The notes: a model not told the origin generated them from the letters alone. A DNA stretch of 64,000 nucleotides from Veillonella atypica KON (GCF_002959915.1 NZ_PPDE01000008.1:372001-436000), one strand, 5' to 3'. Shown: positions 28,330-38,999, numbered from the stretch's first letter. Numbers and translations: made by a program.

Positions 28330-29619
28330 TCAATCCTCCTTCTTACGCAATTGTCGTTTAAGGTCTAACAAACTCATATCATTTTGCTTAGCAATAGTAG
28401 CCAGTGAATCATATTCATATTTATGTCTCTTTACACCAAATCCACTGCTTGTTTTAAAAACAATTCTATTGCCTTCCCAATCTATGTCTCCTGTAGACCG
28501 GTTCAAAATATATCGATTACAGCGGTGGTATCGAATACCAAGGCTCGTAGTATGTCTAAATATTAAATCTCGCACCTTATCCATGTCGCCTTCCTTACAA
28601 AGGACCGTCAGCATCGTACCAGGTCGTTGTTTTTTCATCATAATCGATGTGGTAAACACGTCTAGTGCTGGTGAAAGTAATAACTGTTCTACTGCATAGC
28701 CGATTTCTTCTGGCGTCATATCGTCGAGATTACAAGACATTTCAATGATTATATCTTCTAAATCATTGTTTATTTCAACAAAGGCGCGAATACAATTCGG
28801 TCTTTCAAATTGTTTCGTACCAAATCCATAAGATACCTTTGTTGGTGTCATAACAGGCATATGGCTAAAGGCTGTACCAAAATACTTAGCTAACGCTGCG
28901 CCTGTAGGCGTACATAGCTCACCCTTAATCTGATAATCTGCGTACATTGGAATACCCGCTAATAACTCCATCGTTGCTGGTGCTGGCACAGGTAGTTCTC
29001 CGTGAGCACAGTGAACCGTGCCAGTTCCTACATGTATAGGAGAGATAATAATCTCATCAAACTTCAATGCCTCTAAGAGTACACAAACGGCCACAATATC
29101 TGCAATAGCATCGAGCATGCCCAGCTCATGGAAATGAATTTGCGTCACTGTAGATTTATGAACCTTGGCCTCCGCTTGAGCTACCAGATTATATACGTTT
29201 ATAGCATTCTGTTTACACATATTGGAAATAGATAAGCTATTGATTATATCCGTTACACCCTGTAAACCTCGGCCGTGCACATGCTCTTCGCTATGTACAT
29301 GGTGCTCCGAATGTTTTCCGTGCCCATGTACATCACTATGTTCATGATGAGCATCGTGATGTTGATGATCCGTATAATGCTGGTCATGGGGACTACCTGT
29401 ATGATGTTCAGACTCTTCTATACCATTAATGGTAACCGCTACCCGATAACCTTGTAAGCCTTTATTTTCTTTCGGAATAAGTGTATAGGTAACATTAGGT
29501 ATCCCTATTTGATTAAGCCGTTCTATCCATATTTTAGGGTTATCTACTAAACCGAGTAATGTCGCGGTCAGCATGTCTCCTGCAATGCCCATTTGACAAT
29601 CTAAAAATAATCGTTTCAT
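28330..29619 (-). CDS. larC: LarC, nickel insertase for the lactate racemase cofactor
   Basis: CTP-dependent cyclometallase that inserts nickel into the pincer nucleotide. 429 aa as one continuous frame, so both halves known as LarC1 and LarC2 are joined here. The N-terminus is [22 protein letters not shown] His-rich loop spans roughly residues 75-115 (for example [20 protein letters not shown]), as expected for nickel storage or delivery. Then come [15 protein letters not shown] and [13 protein letters not shown], and the LarC2 part with [10 protein letters not shown]-like [16 protein letters not shown]. It overlaps larB by four bases (ATGA). Confidence 0.93.
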   Translation of the reverse strand: MKRLFLDCQMGIAGDMLTATLLGLVDNPKIWIERLNQIGIPNVTYTLIPKENKGLQGYRVAVTINGIEESEHHTGSPHDQHYTDHQHHDAHHEHSDVHGHGKHSEHHVHSEEHVHGRGLQGVTDIINSLSISNMCKQNAINVYNLVAQAEAKVHKSTVTQIHFHELGMLDAIADIVAVCVLLEALKFDEIIISPIHVGTGTVHCAHGELPVPAPATMELLAGIPMYADYQIKGELCTPTGAALAKYFGTAFSHMPVMTPTKVSYGFGTKQFERPNCIRAFVEINNDLEDIIIEMSCNLDDMTPEEIGYAVEQLLLSPALDVFTTSIMMKKQRPGTMLTVLCKEGDMDKVRDLIFRHTTSLGIRYHRCNRYILNRSTGDIDWEGNRIVFKTSSGFGVKRHKYEYDSLATIAKQNDMSLLDLKRQLRKKED

Positions 29620-30371
29620 TTACTTTCACCTATATGATTAATCATATTCGCTGTATAAGCAGCACCAAATCCATTGTCTATGTTGACAACCGTAACACCG
29701 CTAGCGCAGGAATTGAGCATCGATAATAACGCCGTAACACCACCAAATGACGTTCCATAACCAACACTAGTTGGTACGGCGATAACAGGTACATCCACAA
29801 GGCCCCCAACAACACTTGCTAAAGCCCCTTCCATGCCGGCAATGACAACGATAACCTTAGCAGACATGATAGTATCCAAATGTTGTAACAAACGATGAAT
29901 ACCCGCCACACCTACGTCATAAATTCGATTGACCGTATTACCATAAAATTCAGCTGTAATTGCACATTCTTCAGCCACTTTATAATCACTTGTACCTCCG
30001 GTAACAATAGCTATACTTGACTCTGTTTTCTTCGTAGGCATATCACCAACGTAGCCGATATGAGCATCATTGATATAAGTCAAGGAATGGTGTTCTTGAA
30101 CCTCTGTAGCCACATCAGGTGCTAATCGTGTAATCAATATATGACCTTGCCCATTAGACTGCATGGAGGAGATAATACCCACGATTTGTTCACTAGTTTT
30201 ACCAGCACCATAAATAACCTCTGGTACACCTTGTCGTAATTGACGATGTAAATCTACGTTTGCATACCCTAAATCCTCAATCGGTTTCATCTTTAGCTTT
30301 AATAAGGCTGCATCCACATCTACCTGACCATTTTTTACTTGCTCTAGAAGAGATCTAATATCATCGCTCAT
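29616..30371 (-). CDS. larB: LarB, pyridinium-3,5-biscarboxylate mononucleotide synthase
   Basis: Carboxylates and hydrolyses nicotinic acid adenine dinucleotide to start pincer-cofactor synthesis. 251 aa. The AIR-carboxylase-like C-terminal domain shows [37 protein letters not shown] and [18 protein letters not shown]. The N-terminus has the family's [19 protein letters not shown]. Overlaps of four bases on both sides (with larE and larC) show a single transcript. Confidence 0.93.
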   Translation of the reverse strand: MSDDIRSLLEQVKNGQVDVDAALLKLKMKPIEDLGYANVDLHRQLRQGVPEVIYGAGKTSEQIVGIISSMQSNGQGHILITRLAPDVATEVQEHHSLTYINDAHIGYVGDMPTKKTESSIAIVTGGTSDYKVAEECAITAEFYGNTVNRIYDVGVAGIHRLLQHLDTIMSAKVIVVIAGMEGALASVVGGLVDVPVIAVPTSVGYGTSFGGVTALLSMLNSCASGVTVVNIDNGFGAAYTANMINHIGESK

Positions 30372-31114
30372 GAACGCACCTCTAAATCTAATACAACCTC
30401 ATCAAACATAGATTTAAAACATATGAGAATCTCAATCCTATTCTTAATAACAATAGCTATTTGATTCTCTGGGACTTGAATTTTAGCAGTATTTCCTATC
30501 AGACGAACTCTAAAATCTGATAAACCTAACGAAAATAAATACCCTTCCGCTTTTTCGATATGTTCTAAATCATAACCTGTTATGTGCTGTCCCGCTTGAA
30601 ATCTCGTAGCTAAACAGGCATAGGATGGTTTATCCCAGGTAAATAAATTAGCCTGTTTGGCCAACTGGCGAATCATAGATTTTGTTAAGCCACAGTCTCT
30701 TAGTGGCGACTTAACAGATAGCTCAGCTATTGCTTTCATACCAGGGCGATCATCTACCTCATCACTGGCATTGGTTCCATCGCATAATATGGAAAATCCA
30801 TCGCGTTTAGCCTGTTCACTTATCGTTGTGAATACATAATGTTTACAGTAATAGCATCGATCACTTGGGTTGCTCGTTACATCATCATGTTCGAGTACAT
30901 CAATATCTATGATTTCTAAGGGAATACCGATACATTCTGCAATTTTCTTGGCATCATCTAATTCAAACTGTGGCACAAACTGGGACTTAACAGTATATGC
31001 TTTGCATGGAATGCCAGATTGTTTGACAGCATATGCTAAATAGGATGAATCTACACCACCAGATAAAGCCACACCTACATTACCTAATGTCTTTATATAC
31101 TCGATTAATTCCAT
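30368..31114 (-). CDS. larE: LarE, sulfur transferase for the pincer cofactor
   Basis: ATP-dependent enzyme that adds sulfur to the pincer mononucleotide. 248 aa from ATG at 31114, nine bases after AAGGA; an in-frame TTG lies three codons earlier. The PP-loop ATPase motif [18 protein letters not shown] sits near residue 20 and [12 protein letters not shown] near 87. The cysteine in [11 protein letters not shown] (about residue 167) matches the position of the sacrificial cysteine of the Lactobacillus enzyme. First gene of the operon, downstream of a leader with a terminator-like hairpin. Confidence 0.92.
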   Translation of the reverse strand: MELIEYIKTLGNVGVALSGGVDSSYLAYAVKQSGIPCKAYTVKSQFVPQFELDDAKKIAECIGIPLEIIDIDVLEHDDVTSNPSDRCYYCKHYVFTTISEQAKRDGFSILCDGTNASDEVDDRPGMKAIAELSVKSPLRDCGLTKSMIRQLAKQANLFTWDKPSYACLATRFQAGQHITGYDLEHIEKAEGYLFSLGLSDFRVRLIGNTAKIQVPENQIAIVIKNRIEILICFKSMFDEVVLDLEVRS

Positions 31115-31157
31115 TCCATACAATCCTTTAATAAATTTCTATAATCTATAGTTTCAA

Positions 31158-31196
31158 AATAAAAAAATAAAATAGAGCCATCACTATAGGCTCTAC
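31158..31196 (-). terminator. Terminator-like hairpin in the larE leader (possible attenuator)
   Basis: TAGAGCC / GGCTCTA with a nine-base loop, followed on the minus strand by a U-rich tract (TTTTATTTTTTTATTTTG). It is oriented to stop transcription entering larE and sits about 60 bases upstream of the larE start codon, some 120 bases after the separate recO terminator. Just upstream, TAGTAGAG occurs twice in direct repeat. No known riboswitch class recognised. Confidence 0.6.
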
Positions 31197-31318
31197 TATC
31201 ACTCTACTATATATAGAACAACCATTAATGTATTTAGTATAAAACTTTTTGTTCGCATTTTCTAACTCATAAATGAGATATATGTTCAGGTAATACATTA
31301 TATTTTTTCTATATAAGA
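31197..31318. other. Non-coding stretch upstream of the lar operon
   Basis: About 120 AT-rich bases with no open frame of note. Holds a short inverted repeat CTCAT-AA-ATGAG at 31267-31278 that could be an operator. A promoter is expected here but no convincing -35/-10 pair was found. Confidence 0.4.
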
Positions 31319-31321
31319 AAG

Positions 31322-31366
31322 CCACTTATCTTAAATAGGTTTATCTAACCTATTCGAGATAAGTGG
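31322..31366 (-). terminator. Terminator after recO
   Basis: Long hairpin CCACTTATCTCGAATAGGTT / AACCTATTTAAGATAAGTGG with a five-base loop, followed on the minus strand by CTTTCTTATATAG. Confidence 0.8.
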
Positions 31367-31434
31367 TTTAAAATTTATAAAAATTTTTGATAAGGAGTCT
31401 TATGAATCGATACCTAACAATTTATTAGTATATA

Positions 31435-32145
31435 TTATAAGCTCATCAGAAATTTTACACTTTGTAGTTGTTTACCTATTTCCTGTTCACAATAAGAAAA
31501 TAGTAATCGTTCTAGTTCCTTCCATACAGTTCCAGGAAGTTCAATAGGTGCTACATTGCCCCATTGATAGGCCAAAATATTTGGCATTGCGTTGCGTAAT
31601 GAAAGGGATGGATTCATATGCGTATGTATCCGTAGTTCGTTCCAGAATAAATCAATTCCATCTCCGGTAGTAAAAGCCTCATATTGTGGCATTATCCCCG
31701 CTAACGACAGCATTTGCCATCCCAATATGATTGTCCCTAATCGTACATTTCGTTGACGTATCGATTTTGAATAATTGACTACAGCATTAAATACATTACG
31801 CTCAACATCATACGATGCAAATAGTTCTTGTATCAGTTCACTGGCTACGGCTGCATAGGCAATGTTATCAAGGTTTGTATCTAGCGATTCCACTACATAG
31901 GACCCATCAATTTGTGTGACTTTCACAAATTCTCCATCCTGCACAACTGTGATATACATAGCACTGAAGGGGCGTAAATAGGATGCATTACGCAATGTTT
32001 GCAATCGTTTATGCGGAAAAGAGGCCCTAATAATACCTAAGGACGGTGTGATAAAGGTAAACACCGAATAGAGCTTGTATTTTTTTCGGCTCACCACGAT
32101 GGCCGGCGTATTAAAAGCGCCACTAATCTTGTTCATGTTCATCAT
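31435..32145 (-). CDS. recO: DNA repair protein RecO
   Basis: Loads RecA onto gaps with RecF/RecR and anneals ssDNA covered by SSB. 236 aa, the RecO length. The N-terminal OB-fold pattern (AIVVSRKKYKLYSVFTFITPSLGIIRAS) and the helical region with ASELIQELF and LGTIILGWQMLSLAGIMPQYEAF are RecO-like, but sequence conservation is weak. The zinc-finger cysteines seen in some RecO proteins are absent. The start is uncertain because three ATGs occur within the 3' end of the upstream gene. The era-CNNM-recO order supports the call. Confidence 0.75.
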   Translation of the reverse strand: MMNMNKISGAFNTPAIVVSRKKYKLYSVFTFITPSLGIIRASFPHKRLQTLRNASYLRPFSAMYITVVQDGEFVKVTQIDGSYVVESLDTNLDNIAYAAVASELIQELFASYDVERNVFNAVVNYSKSIRQRNVRLGTIILGWQMLSLAGIMPQYEAFTTGDGIDLFWNELRIHTHMNPSLSLRNAMPNILAYQWGNVAPIELPGTVWKELERLLFSYCEQEIGKQLQSVKFLMSL

Positions 32146-33457
32146 CCGTAACAGTTTCAGACTCAGGTAAAGGTGTTACACGCAAACGTGAAATACGATA
32201 ACCTTGCATCTTAATTACTTCAAATGTATAACCATAAGCATCAACAGTATCCCCCACAATTGGAGTACGGCCTAATAGACCGAAGATATAGCCACCAATC
32301 GTATCGGAATCGGAGTCTTCAATGTGAATATTCATCATTTCAGACACTTCATCCACAAGAACCTTGCCGTCAAACTCAAAGGAGCCATCAGAATAACTCA
32401 TCGTAGCCGGCAAATGAGGTTCATGTTCGTCTTGAATATCCCCTACCAATTCTTCGATGATATCCTCTAACCCCACAAGGCCTACCATACCGCCGTATTC
32501 ATCGACAACAACGGCTTGGTAAATACGACGCGTTCGCATGTATTGCAATAAGGTAGATAATTTCATAACCTCAGGAACCGTCAAGATATCTCGTTTGATG
32601 TTGCGCAAATCTTTTCTAGCCTGCTTTTGACGTTCCATCAAATCCTTAATATGTACAAGGCCTACAATATGATCCTTATCTTCCACACACAATGGGTATC
32701 TCGTATGTGATGTAGAACGAATAACCTTCATGGCTTCATCATAACCATCTTCCACGAAAATACAATCCACATCTTGGCGAGGCACCATAACCTCTTTTGC
32801 CATACGTTCCACAAAGTTGAAAACATTGTCTATCAACTCAGATTCTACCTGATTTAACTGACCTTCTTCATGACTTCGAGAAATCATCATGCGTAGTTCC
32901 TCTTCCGTATATACAAGGTCTAGTTCAGTTAAGTATTTTGTTTGGTAAAACTTAAGGATGCAATTGGATATTTTACTAGCTAACCAGACAAAAGGATATA
33001 CAATACGACCAACGACAACAACGATGCGACTATGCATATTTACATATTTTGTAGGGAATGATAAACCCAATGCTTTTGGTACAATTTCGCCAAAGATGAG
33101 GACGATAAGACTAATGATAATAAGCAAAATCAGGTCTAAAATATGATGAACCCATGTACCATGGATATTCAAAATATCCATGATACCTACCACAAAACTA
33201 TTAAAGATATATGTGCCAGTACCTGCTAAGGTGAGAATGAAAAAGAGTATTAGAAATTGTGTAGTATTAAGGAAATACTCAGGATTTTGGTATAGCTTTA
33301 ACAAGAATTGGCGATCCTTTTCATGTAGGATTTCCATATCTTCTACGTGTTCCTTACGCAACCGTGCAAAAGAGAATTTTGCTACCACCAAAAAGTTAAT
33401 TAAGAAAATACATACTATGCCGAACCCAATCGGTAACAGGGCATCTATACTGTCCAT
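32123..33457 (-). CDS. CNNM-domain protein with paired CBS domains (CorC/TlyC family)
   Basis: 444 aa. The N-terminal DUF21/CNNM part has four membrane segments. GEIVPKALGLSFPTKY is the family signature. Two CBS domains follow (VPRQDVDCIFVEDGYDEAM to YPLCVEDKDHIVGLVHIKDL, and ILTVPEVMKLSTLLQYM to VDEYGGMVGLVGLEDIIEELVGDI). A C-terminal CorC-associated domain carries SDTIGGYIFGLLGRTPIVGD. Members are linked to Mg2+/Co2+ export or homeostasis; older records call them hemolysins without good evidence. ATG at 33457 follows AAGGA. It overlaps recO. Confidence 0.9.
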   Translation of the reverse strand: MDSIDALLPIGFGIVCIFLINFLVVAKFSFARLRKEHVEDMEILHEKDRQFLLKLYQNPEYFLNTTQFLILFFILTLAGTGTYIFNSFVVGIMDILNIHGTWVHHILDLILLIIISLIVLIFGEIVPKALGLSFPTKYVNMHSRIVVVVGRIVYPFVWLASKISNCILKFYQTKYLTELDLVYTEEELRMMISRSHEEGQLNQVESELIDNVFNFVERMAKEVMVPRQDVDCIFVEDGYDEAMKVIRSTSHTRYPLCVEDKDHIVGLVHIKDLMERQKQARKDLRNIKRDILTVPEVMKLSTLLQYMRTRRIYQAVVVDEYGGMVGLVGLEDIIEELVGDIQDEHEPHLPATMSYSDGSFEFDGKVLVDEVSEMMNIHIEDSDSDTIGGYIFGLLGRTPIVGDTVDAYGYTFEVIKMQGYRISRLRVTPLPESETVTDDEHEQD

Positions 33458-33492
33458 AACAATCCTTTCTAACTATAATCAATCTAAATAAT

Positions 33493-34392
33493 CTATTTTT
33501 TATATCCCAATTCTGAAAGCATACCCGATTTATTACGCCAATCCTTTTTAACCTTAACCCATAAATCAAGATATACTTTTGTAGCCAATAACTTTTGAAT
33601 ATCCATGCGCGCTTCTGCACCAATCTTGCGTAATAGCGCACCTTTGTTACCAATGATGATACCCTTTTGAGAATCTCGTTCACAATAGATGGTAGCACGA
33701 ATATATGTGGTTCCATCATCACGAGTTTTCATTTCATCTACATCGACAGCGATGGCATGAGGAATTTCATCACGGGTAGACAACAAAATCTTTTCGCGAA
33801 CAATATCAGAAATAATCAATCGTTCTGGTTGGTCCGTAATCATATCTTCTGGGAAGTATTGAGGACCTTCTGGCAAATGCTCACCTAGCACATTAAGAAG
33901 TTCAGATAAATTTTCTTTATTCTTTGCCGAAATAGGAATGACACCAGCAAATGGATACGCATCTTGATAGGATACAATGGCTTCTAATACCTGTTCTTTT
34001 TGCAGTGTATCAATTTTATTGACTACGAGGAATACCGGTACTTTCACGCGTTTTAATTGTTCAATGATGAAATTATCTCCTGGACCTCGTTTTTCATTAC
34101 CTGCCACAACAAATAGAACGGCCTCTGTTTCCTTCAAAGATTCAATGGCTGCATCGACCATGAATTCACCTAATTTATGTTTTGGCTTATGTACGCCAGG
34201 TGTATCCATGAAAACGATTTGTTTTTCTTCATCGGTGTAAACACAAATAATGCGGTTACGCGTTGTCTGTGCCTTATCGGATACAATGGCAATCTTGTCG
34301 CCTATCAAGGCATTAATCATGGTAGACTTGCCTACATTTGGTCGCCCTACAACGGCTACGAAGCCGGATTTAAAATGTTCTGCTTTATTCAT
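33493..34392 (-). CDS. era: Era GTPase, 30S assembly
   Basis: GTPase that binds 16S rRNA 3' end and helps mature the 30S subunit. 299 aa from ATG at 34392, which overlaps the ybeY stop. GTPase motifs: [14 protein letters not shown] (G1), [16 protein letters not shown] (G3), NKIDTL (G4) and ISAKNKENL (G5). The C-terminal KH domain has [22 protein letters not shown] longer frame starting eight codons upstream has no better ribosome-binding site. Confidence 0.96.
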   Translation of the reverse strand: MNKAEHFKSGFVAVVGRPNVGKSTMINALIGDKIAIVSDKAQTTRNRIICVYTDEEKQIVFMDTPGVHKPKHKLGEFMVDAAIESLKETEAVLFVVAGNEKRGPGDNFIIEQLKRVKVPVFLVVNKIDTLQKEQVLEAIVSYQDAYPFAGVIPISAKNKENLSELLNVLGEHLPEGPQYFPEDMITDQPERLIISDIVREKILLSTRDEIPHAIAVDVDEMKTRDDGTTYIRATIYCERDSQKGIIIGNKGALLRKIGAEARMDIQKLLATKVYLDLWVKVKKDWRNKSGMLSELGYKK

Positions 34393-34861
34393 TATATGGT
34401 TGATCCTCTCGTACATACCCTAAATTAGAAAGCACAAATTCTTCTTCTGTGCGCATTTCTTTTTTATCTTCATCGGTCATGTGGTCATAGCCTAAGATAT
34501 GCAAACAACTATGTGTTGTTAAATAGGCTAATTCCCGTTCAAAACTATGTCCGTACTCGACAGCTTGTTCATGAGCTCGTTCCAAGGAGAGTATCATATC
34601 CCCCAATAGGTGATGTTCCTCTTCACTACCTTCGTAATCGTCCCCTTCATTAAGGGCAAAGGACAATACATCTGTTGGTCTGTCAATACCGCGATATTCC
34701 TTATTTAGTTCATGAATTTTCTTATTGTCGCATAGTAGAATGCTTAACTCATCATCTTCAAGTCCATACACGCGGCTCACTTCATCGCAAACCTTTTGTA
34801 TAACCTCTTCAATCTTAGTATCTCGGGTTATACCATCATCATAACTAATTTGTATATGCAT
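34385..34861 (-). CDS. ybeY: YbeY endoribonuclease, rRNA maturation
   Basis: Metal-dependent RNase for 16S rRNA 3' processing and 70S quality control. 158 aa. Zinc site [16 protein letters not shown] is complete (three His). Preceding [15 protein letters not shown] and [33 protein letters not shown] are typical. Lies between phoH and era with a short overlap into era. Confidence 0.95.
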   Translation of the reverse strand: MHIQISYDDGITRDTKIEEVIQKVCDEVSRVYGLEDDELSILLCDNKKIHELNKEYRGIDRPTDVLSFALNEGDDYEGSEEEHHLLGDMILSLERAHEQAVEYGHSFERELAYLTTHSCLHILGYDHMTDEDKKEMRTEEEFVLSNLGYVREDQPYNE

Positions 34862-34866
34862 AATTC

Positions 34867-35835
34867 TTATTCTTCCTTTGAAAGCTTTTGATGGTATGCA
34901 TCATAGGCTTTAACGATGCGACCTACCAAATCATGACGCACCACATCTTGATCTGTAAAATACACCATATGAATACCAGACACGCGTTTTAATACTTTTT
35001 CTGCTTCATAAAGACCAGATGTCACACGCGGAGGCAAGTCAATTTGTGTTTTATCACCATTGACGACCATTTTAGAGTTATTACCTAAACGAGTTAAGAA
35101 CATCTTCATTTGCTCTGCCGTCGTATTCTGTGCTTCATCCAAGATGACGAAGGCATTTTCTAATGTACGACCGCGCATGTACGCTAATGGTGCCACCTCG
35201 ATTGTGCCCCGTTCCATAAAGCGTTGTACTTGTTCAATACCAAACATTTCGTGCAACGCATCATAAAGCGGACGCAAATATGGATCTACCTTATCTTGTA
35301 ATTCGCCAGGTAAGAACCCTAGTCGTTCACCAGCCTCTACAGCAGGTCGCGTCAAAATAATCTTATCTACATTGCGGTTCTTCAAGTAAAATGCGGCTAA
35401 TGCAACAGCTAAGAACGTTTTACCGGTACCGGCAGGTCCAATGCCAAAGGTGATAGTATTCTTGCGAATACTGTCTACATATTGCTTTTGACCTTCCGTC
35501 TTTGGCGTAATGCTTTTACCGCGCATCGTTACGGACAAAGTATCCTCGAACATAGAGTGAAGGGCATCCCCTTTGCCATTCATCACCATCTTAGCCGCAA
35601 TGCGAACTTGAGATTCTGTAATCGTACTACCTTCTTTATAGAGGAAGACCAGTTCCTCTAATGTCCGATACAACGCCTCTACTTGAAGCTCGTCTCCTTT
35701 TATGACAACTGTATCACCACGAGATACAATATCCGCAGGAATGACTTCATTCATCATTTGTAAATATCTATTGTGTTGACCTAGTATAGATTGTGCTAAG
35801 TCATAGGTAGGAAAGGTAAATACCCGTTCGCTCAT
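34867..35835 (-). CDS. phoH: PhoH-like ATPase
   Basis: Cytoplasmic P-loop ATPase, likely an RNA helicase partner of YbeY. 322 aa. An N-terminal KH-like region is followed by Walker [16 protein letters not shown] (near 135), [20 protein letters not shown], Walker [12 protein letters not shown], and [13 protein letters not shown]. Its start overlaps the end of the upstream radical-SAM gene by four bases and ybeY follows six bases later. Confidence 0.94.
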   Translation of the reverse strand: MSERVFTFPTYDLAQSILGQHNRYLQMMNEVIPADIVSRGDTVVIKGDELQVEALYRTLEELVFLYKEGSTITESQVRIAAKMVMNGKGDALHSMFEDTLSVTMRGKSITPKTEGQKQYVDSIRKNTITFGIGPAGTGKTFLAVALAAFYLKNRNVDKIILTRPAVEAGERLGFLPGELQDKVDPYLRPLYDALHEMFGIEQVQRFMERGTIEVAPLAYMRGRTLENAFVILDEAQNTTAEQMKMFLTRLGNNSKMVVNGDKTQIDLPPRVTSGLYEAEKVLKRVSGIHMVYFTDQDVVRHDLVGRIVKAYDAYHQKLSKEE

Positions 35836-36809
35836 GCTTGTCCCCCATCTATAAATTTACGTACTGCTTTACCATTTAAATAATCACATAAATCGCCTTG
35901 ATGTGCATCTAGTTCATCCATCATATCGTCGATTAAATCCTGTACACGCCACCAGCCCATAGACCAATTGGTAAATAATGTATTATCCTCTGGGGCACGA
36001 CCCACTAATCGTTGTAATACGATATCTGGATGGAGATGGCGTAAAAACTGAACGACACGCTCCGCATACTCTTCGGCGCTAATCAAGGTGATTTGACCTT
36101 CTTCATACCATTTGGCCATCAGTGTATGTTTCACAATATATAGAGCATGTAACTTTACTTGGTCAACGCCAAGGGATGATAAAATTTTGGCCCCTTCAAT
36201 GGTATCCTCCATCGTATCCCAAGGCAAATTAACAATCATATGTGTGGTCACATTAAATCCATAACGCTTAATGCGTAAAACCGCATCGATAAATTGCGCT
36301 AAATCATGGCCTCGATTAATCTTCTCAAGTGTATGATAGTTAACGGTTTGCAATCCTAATTCAATGTAGATATCCTTATGAAATCGTTGTTGTATGTCCT
36401 GTAATACATCTAAATACTCATTAGAAATACAATCAGGTCTCGTAGCGATTGCAATCCCTACGGCTTCATCAATACAACCTTGTTCCATATAGGATTTAAA
36501 ATCCTCAAGAGGTAAATAGGTATTACTAAAGTTTTGATAATAAGGTATAAATTTTTTAGCCTTATATTTAGGTCCGATGTGTGCAATATTTTCTTCTAAT
36601 TGCATGCGTACCGTCATCCATGCAGGTCTATTTTCATAACCAGCACCGATTTCCCCACAGAATGTACATCCTCCAACACCAGCTGATCCATCTCGATTAG
36701 GACAGGTTAAAGGTAATGCAACAGGTAATTTATATACCTTTTCACCATATGTTTCTTTATAAAATTTTGACACCATCAGGTACCGTTTCGGTCTCGTTGT
36801 ATCTGACAT
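35832..36809 (-). CDS. Radical SAM protein, YhcC/TIGR01212 type
   Basis: 325 aa. The N-terminal motif is PVALPLTCPNRDGSAGVGGC followed by TFCG. The expanded cysteine arrangement CPN...GC.FC is typical of this subfamily rather than plain CxxxCxxC. Later IGLQTVNYHTLEKINRGH and HMIVNLPWDTMEDT resemble the HemN/MoaA-like barrel. Substrate unknown; a role in RNA modification is often guessed. ATG at 36809 has GAGGAG four bases upstream. Confidence 0.85.
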   Translation of the reverse strand: MSDTTRPKRYLMVSKFYKETYGEKVYKLPVALPLTCPNRDGSAGVGGCTFCGEIGAGYENRPAWMTVRMQLEENIAHIGPKYKAKKFIPYYQNFSNTYLPLEDFKSYMEQGCIDEAVGIAIATRPDCISNEYLDVLQDIQQRFHKDIYIELGLQTVNYHTLEKINRGHDLAQFIDAVLRIKRYGFNVTTHMIVNLPWDTMEDTIEGAKILSSLGVDQVKLHALYIVKHTLMAKWYEEGQITLISAEEYAERVVQFLRHLHPDIVLQRLVGRAPEDNTLFTNWSMGWWRVQDLIDDMMDELDAHQGDLCDYLNGKAVRKFIDGGQA

Positions 36810-36823
36810 AACACTCCTCTATA

Positions 36824-38569
36824 TCATTGTATGTTTTCAGGGCGAATGAATGGGGTCACCTCTTTATTCACATCTATAATCACTGTGAAATCCCCTTCTG
36901 GTATATGTTGAATTCCTAAATATGTTGCTGTTTCACGGCTCATGGTCATTTCCACATATTGCTGACGAATTTTACGCCATTCTTTAAACGTATAATTGGG
37001 AATAAATGTAGACGCAATCTCTTCATTGCGCCAAAACGCTTCGCCTACTTGTAGTAATTCCTTTGTTTGTTTAGGCAATCCTACTGCGTCGCTGCGCACC
37101 TTACCGCGATAGCTTACCAATGTATCGTATTGTAATAACTCTGCAGCAATCGTATCACCTTTTGCAAGGAAGAAACGATATAAGAATTCAATTTGGTCTA
37201 TATCCTTAAGATTTACCTTATGATTACCTTCCTTAAGCCATGCTCTCGTCATATCACAGAAATAACTAAATGCATCCGATTCACCGTGAATCAATTGTTG
37301 ACCGATATAGCCAAATGTTGTTCTAAATCGTTCACTATTATAAAAACGCTCAAATACATCTTCAAAATATTTCAAGAAACGTACATCATCATAAGGTAGT
37401 ACATGCGTGCTTAGAACCTCATATGGAGCCAATGGATCTGCTACATACTTATATTCACGCATCCGTCGTACACCAGATCCTTTTAGCAATTTTAAGAATC
37501 CAATTTGTAATGCATGAGGTTGTAAGCTAAACAAATCGTTAAAAGATTGTCCAAATCGTTTAAAATCCTCGTGAGGCAATCCTACGATAAGATCCATGTG
37601 AACATGCGTACGTTCTGCTTGAATAATAGGACGTATAGATTTTTGAATGTATGGCCAATCATTATAGCGATTGATAGCATCTAATGTTTTCTTATACGTA
37701 CTTTGTACGCCTACCTCGATTTGAATGCGTCCAGGCGGCGTTTCACAAAGAATGTTAGTTTCCCACTCCGTCATAAGCTCTGGTTCCATTTCTAAGTGGA
37801 AATTCATATCTGTATCGCTATCTCTCATGAACTCCATAAGTGGTCTATGATGATGAGGTGCACAGTTAAAGGTGCGGTCTACAAATTTTACTTGCTTCAC
37901 TCCATGATCAATAAACCATTGCAATTCTTCTAATGTCCGCTCTTGAGGAAAGAATCGCACAGTATTCTTATTACCCGACAAACAATACTGACAGGAAAAA
38001 GGACAACCACGAGAGGATTCATAATAAATAATCTTATGCTCTAAATCGTCCATATCTTCCTCTGTATATGGGAATGGTATGGTAGATAAATCACGAACCT
38101 CTACGGCCTCTGCCGAGCCTAAAATACTACCATTCCTACGTCCTCTCACGCCGGGAATCACAGGGTGTAATCCATCATTACCAAGCTGTAATGCTGTTAC
38201 AAGGGCATGGAATGCTTCCTCGCCCTCACCTTGTACAATATAATCGATATTCGGACATCGTTCTAATAATTCATCAGCTGTGAAAGAAACCTCTGGTCCA
38301 CCCAATACAATTTTAATATCTGGTCGTACGGCTTTCACCATGTCCACCACATGCAAGGTCATTTCAATATTCCAAATGTAGCAGGCAAAACCTAGGACAT
38401 CGATATCATGCTCTGTAATATCGCTAAGAATATGCAAAACAGGCATATTAATAGTATATTCCACTATATCGTATGCCTGTCCATGGGCTTCACCATAAGC
38501 CTTGAGATATCTCAAGGCTAGAGAAGAATGTATAAATTTTGAGTTTAATGTTGATAGAACTACGTTCAT
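36824..38569 (-). CDS. B12-binding-domain radical SAM protein (DUF4080-type)
   Basis: 581 aa. An N-terminal cobalamin-binding-like domain (LGFACYIWNIEMTLHVVDMV, IKIVLGGPEVSFTADELL) precedes the radical-SAM cluster motif YYESSRGCPFSCQYCLSG near 195. Next come VKFVDRTFNCAPHHHRPLMEF and IQIEVGVQSTYKKTLDAINR. The C-terminal 200 residues look like the DUF4080 region. The lack of a canonical DXHXXG means B12 binding is not certain. Reaction unknown. Transcribed just ahead of the other radical-SAM gene with 14 bases between. Confidence 0.82.
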   Translation of the reverse strand: MNVVLSTLNSKFIHSSLALRYLKAYGEAHGQAYDIVEYTINMPVLHILSDITEHDIDVLGFACYIWNIEMTLHVVDMVKAVRPDIKIVLGGPEVSFTADELLERCPNIDYIVQGEGEEAFHALVTALQLGNDGLHPVIPGVRGRRNGSILGSAEAVEVRDLSTIPFPYTEEDMDDLEHKIIYYESSRGCPFSCQYCLSGNKNTVRFFPQERTLEELQWFIDHGVKQVKFVDRTFNCAPHHHRPLMEFMRDSDTDMNFHLEMEPELMTEWETNILCETPPGRIQIEVGVQSTYKKTLDAINRYNDWPYIQKSIRPIIQAERTHVHMDLIVGLPHEDFKRFGQSFNDLFSLQPHALQIGFLKLLKGSGVRRMREYKYVADPLAPYEVLSTHVLPYDDVRFLKYFEDVFERFYNSERFRTTFGYIGQQLIHGESDAFSYFCDMTRAWLKEGNHKVNLKDIDQIEFLYRFFLAKGDTIAAELLQYDTLVSYRGKVRSDAVGLPKQTKELLQVGEAFWRNEEIASTFIPNYTFKEWRKIRQQYVEMTMSRETATYLGIQHIPEGDFTVIIDVNKEVTPFIRPENIQ

Positions 38570-38633
38570 AGTACCCCTTTAGCATCATCGAATGGACTTG
38601 CCACCGTCTTGTCGTAATAGATATATTATACCA

Positions 38634-38999
38634 TTAAAACAAGCCTAAGATAAAGGAGATAATAGCCCCTACTAGGATGACCACGCCTACGATGGACAAG
38701 ATGATGCCGCCAAAGAATACGATAGCTGCTAAGATTGCAGCTAGTACAATAATCATAATGATACGGCTTAGCCAACTAGAACCGCCAAAATGATATACCT
38801 TCACACGAGGGCCATAGTCTTGAAATTGCTCATACCCACTTCGGTCTTCTTCTTTTTGAGTAGGTGTAAATTCAACTTGTACAGTATCCCCTTCTTCATC
38901 AATGGTAACCCCATCAAAATCGCGGCGCTCTGTATCGCTTAGGACACGTGTCTTAGTTTCTTGTTCTTTATTTTCATTCATTGTATTTTGGTTATTCAT
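38634..38999 (-). CDS. Small membrane-anchored protein, unknown
   Basis: 121 aa. The acidic soluble N-terminal part (about 75 residues, NKEQETKTRVLSDTERRDF) is followed by two closely spaced hydrophobic segments (IIMIIVLAAILAAIVFFGG and IILSIVGVVILVGAIISFIL) and ends with GLF. ATG at 38999 has AAGGA upstream. No family recognised. Confidence 0.7.
   Translation of the reverse strand: MNNQNTMNENKEQETKTRVLSDTERRDFDGVTIDEEGDTVQVEFTPTQKEEDRSGYEQFQDYGPRVKVYHFGGSSWLSRIIMIIVLAAILAAIVFFGGIILSIVGVVILVGAIISFILGLF

Noticed and set aside
29260-29400. Repetitive CAT-rich stretch considered as a repeat element
   Set aside because: It encodes the His-rich loop of LarC and stays in frame.
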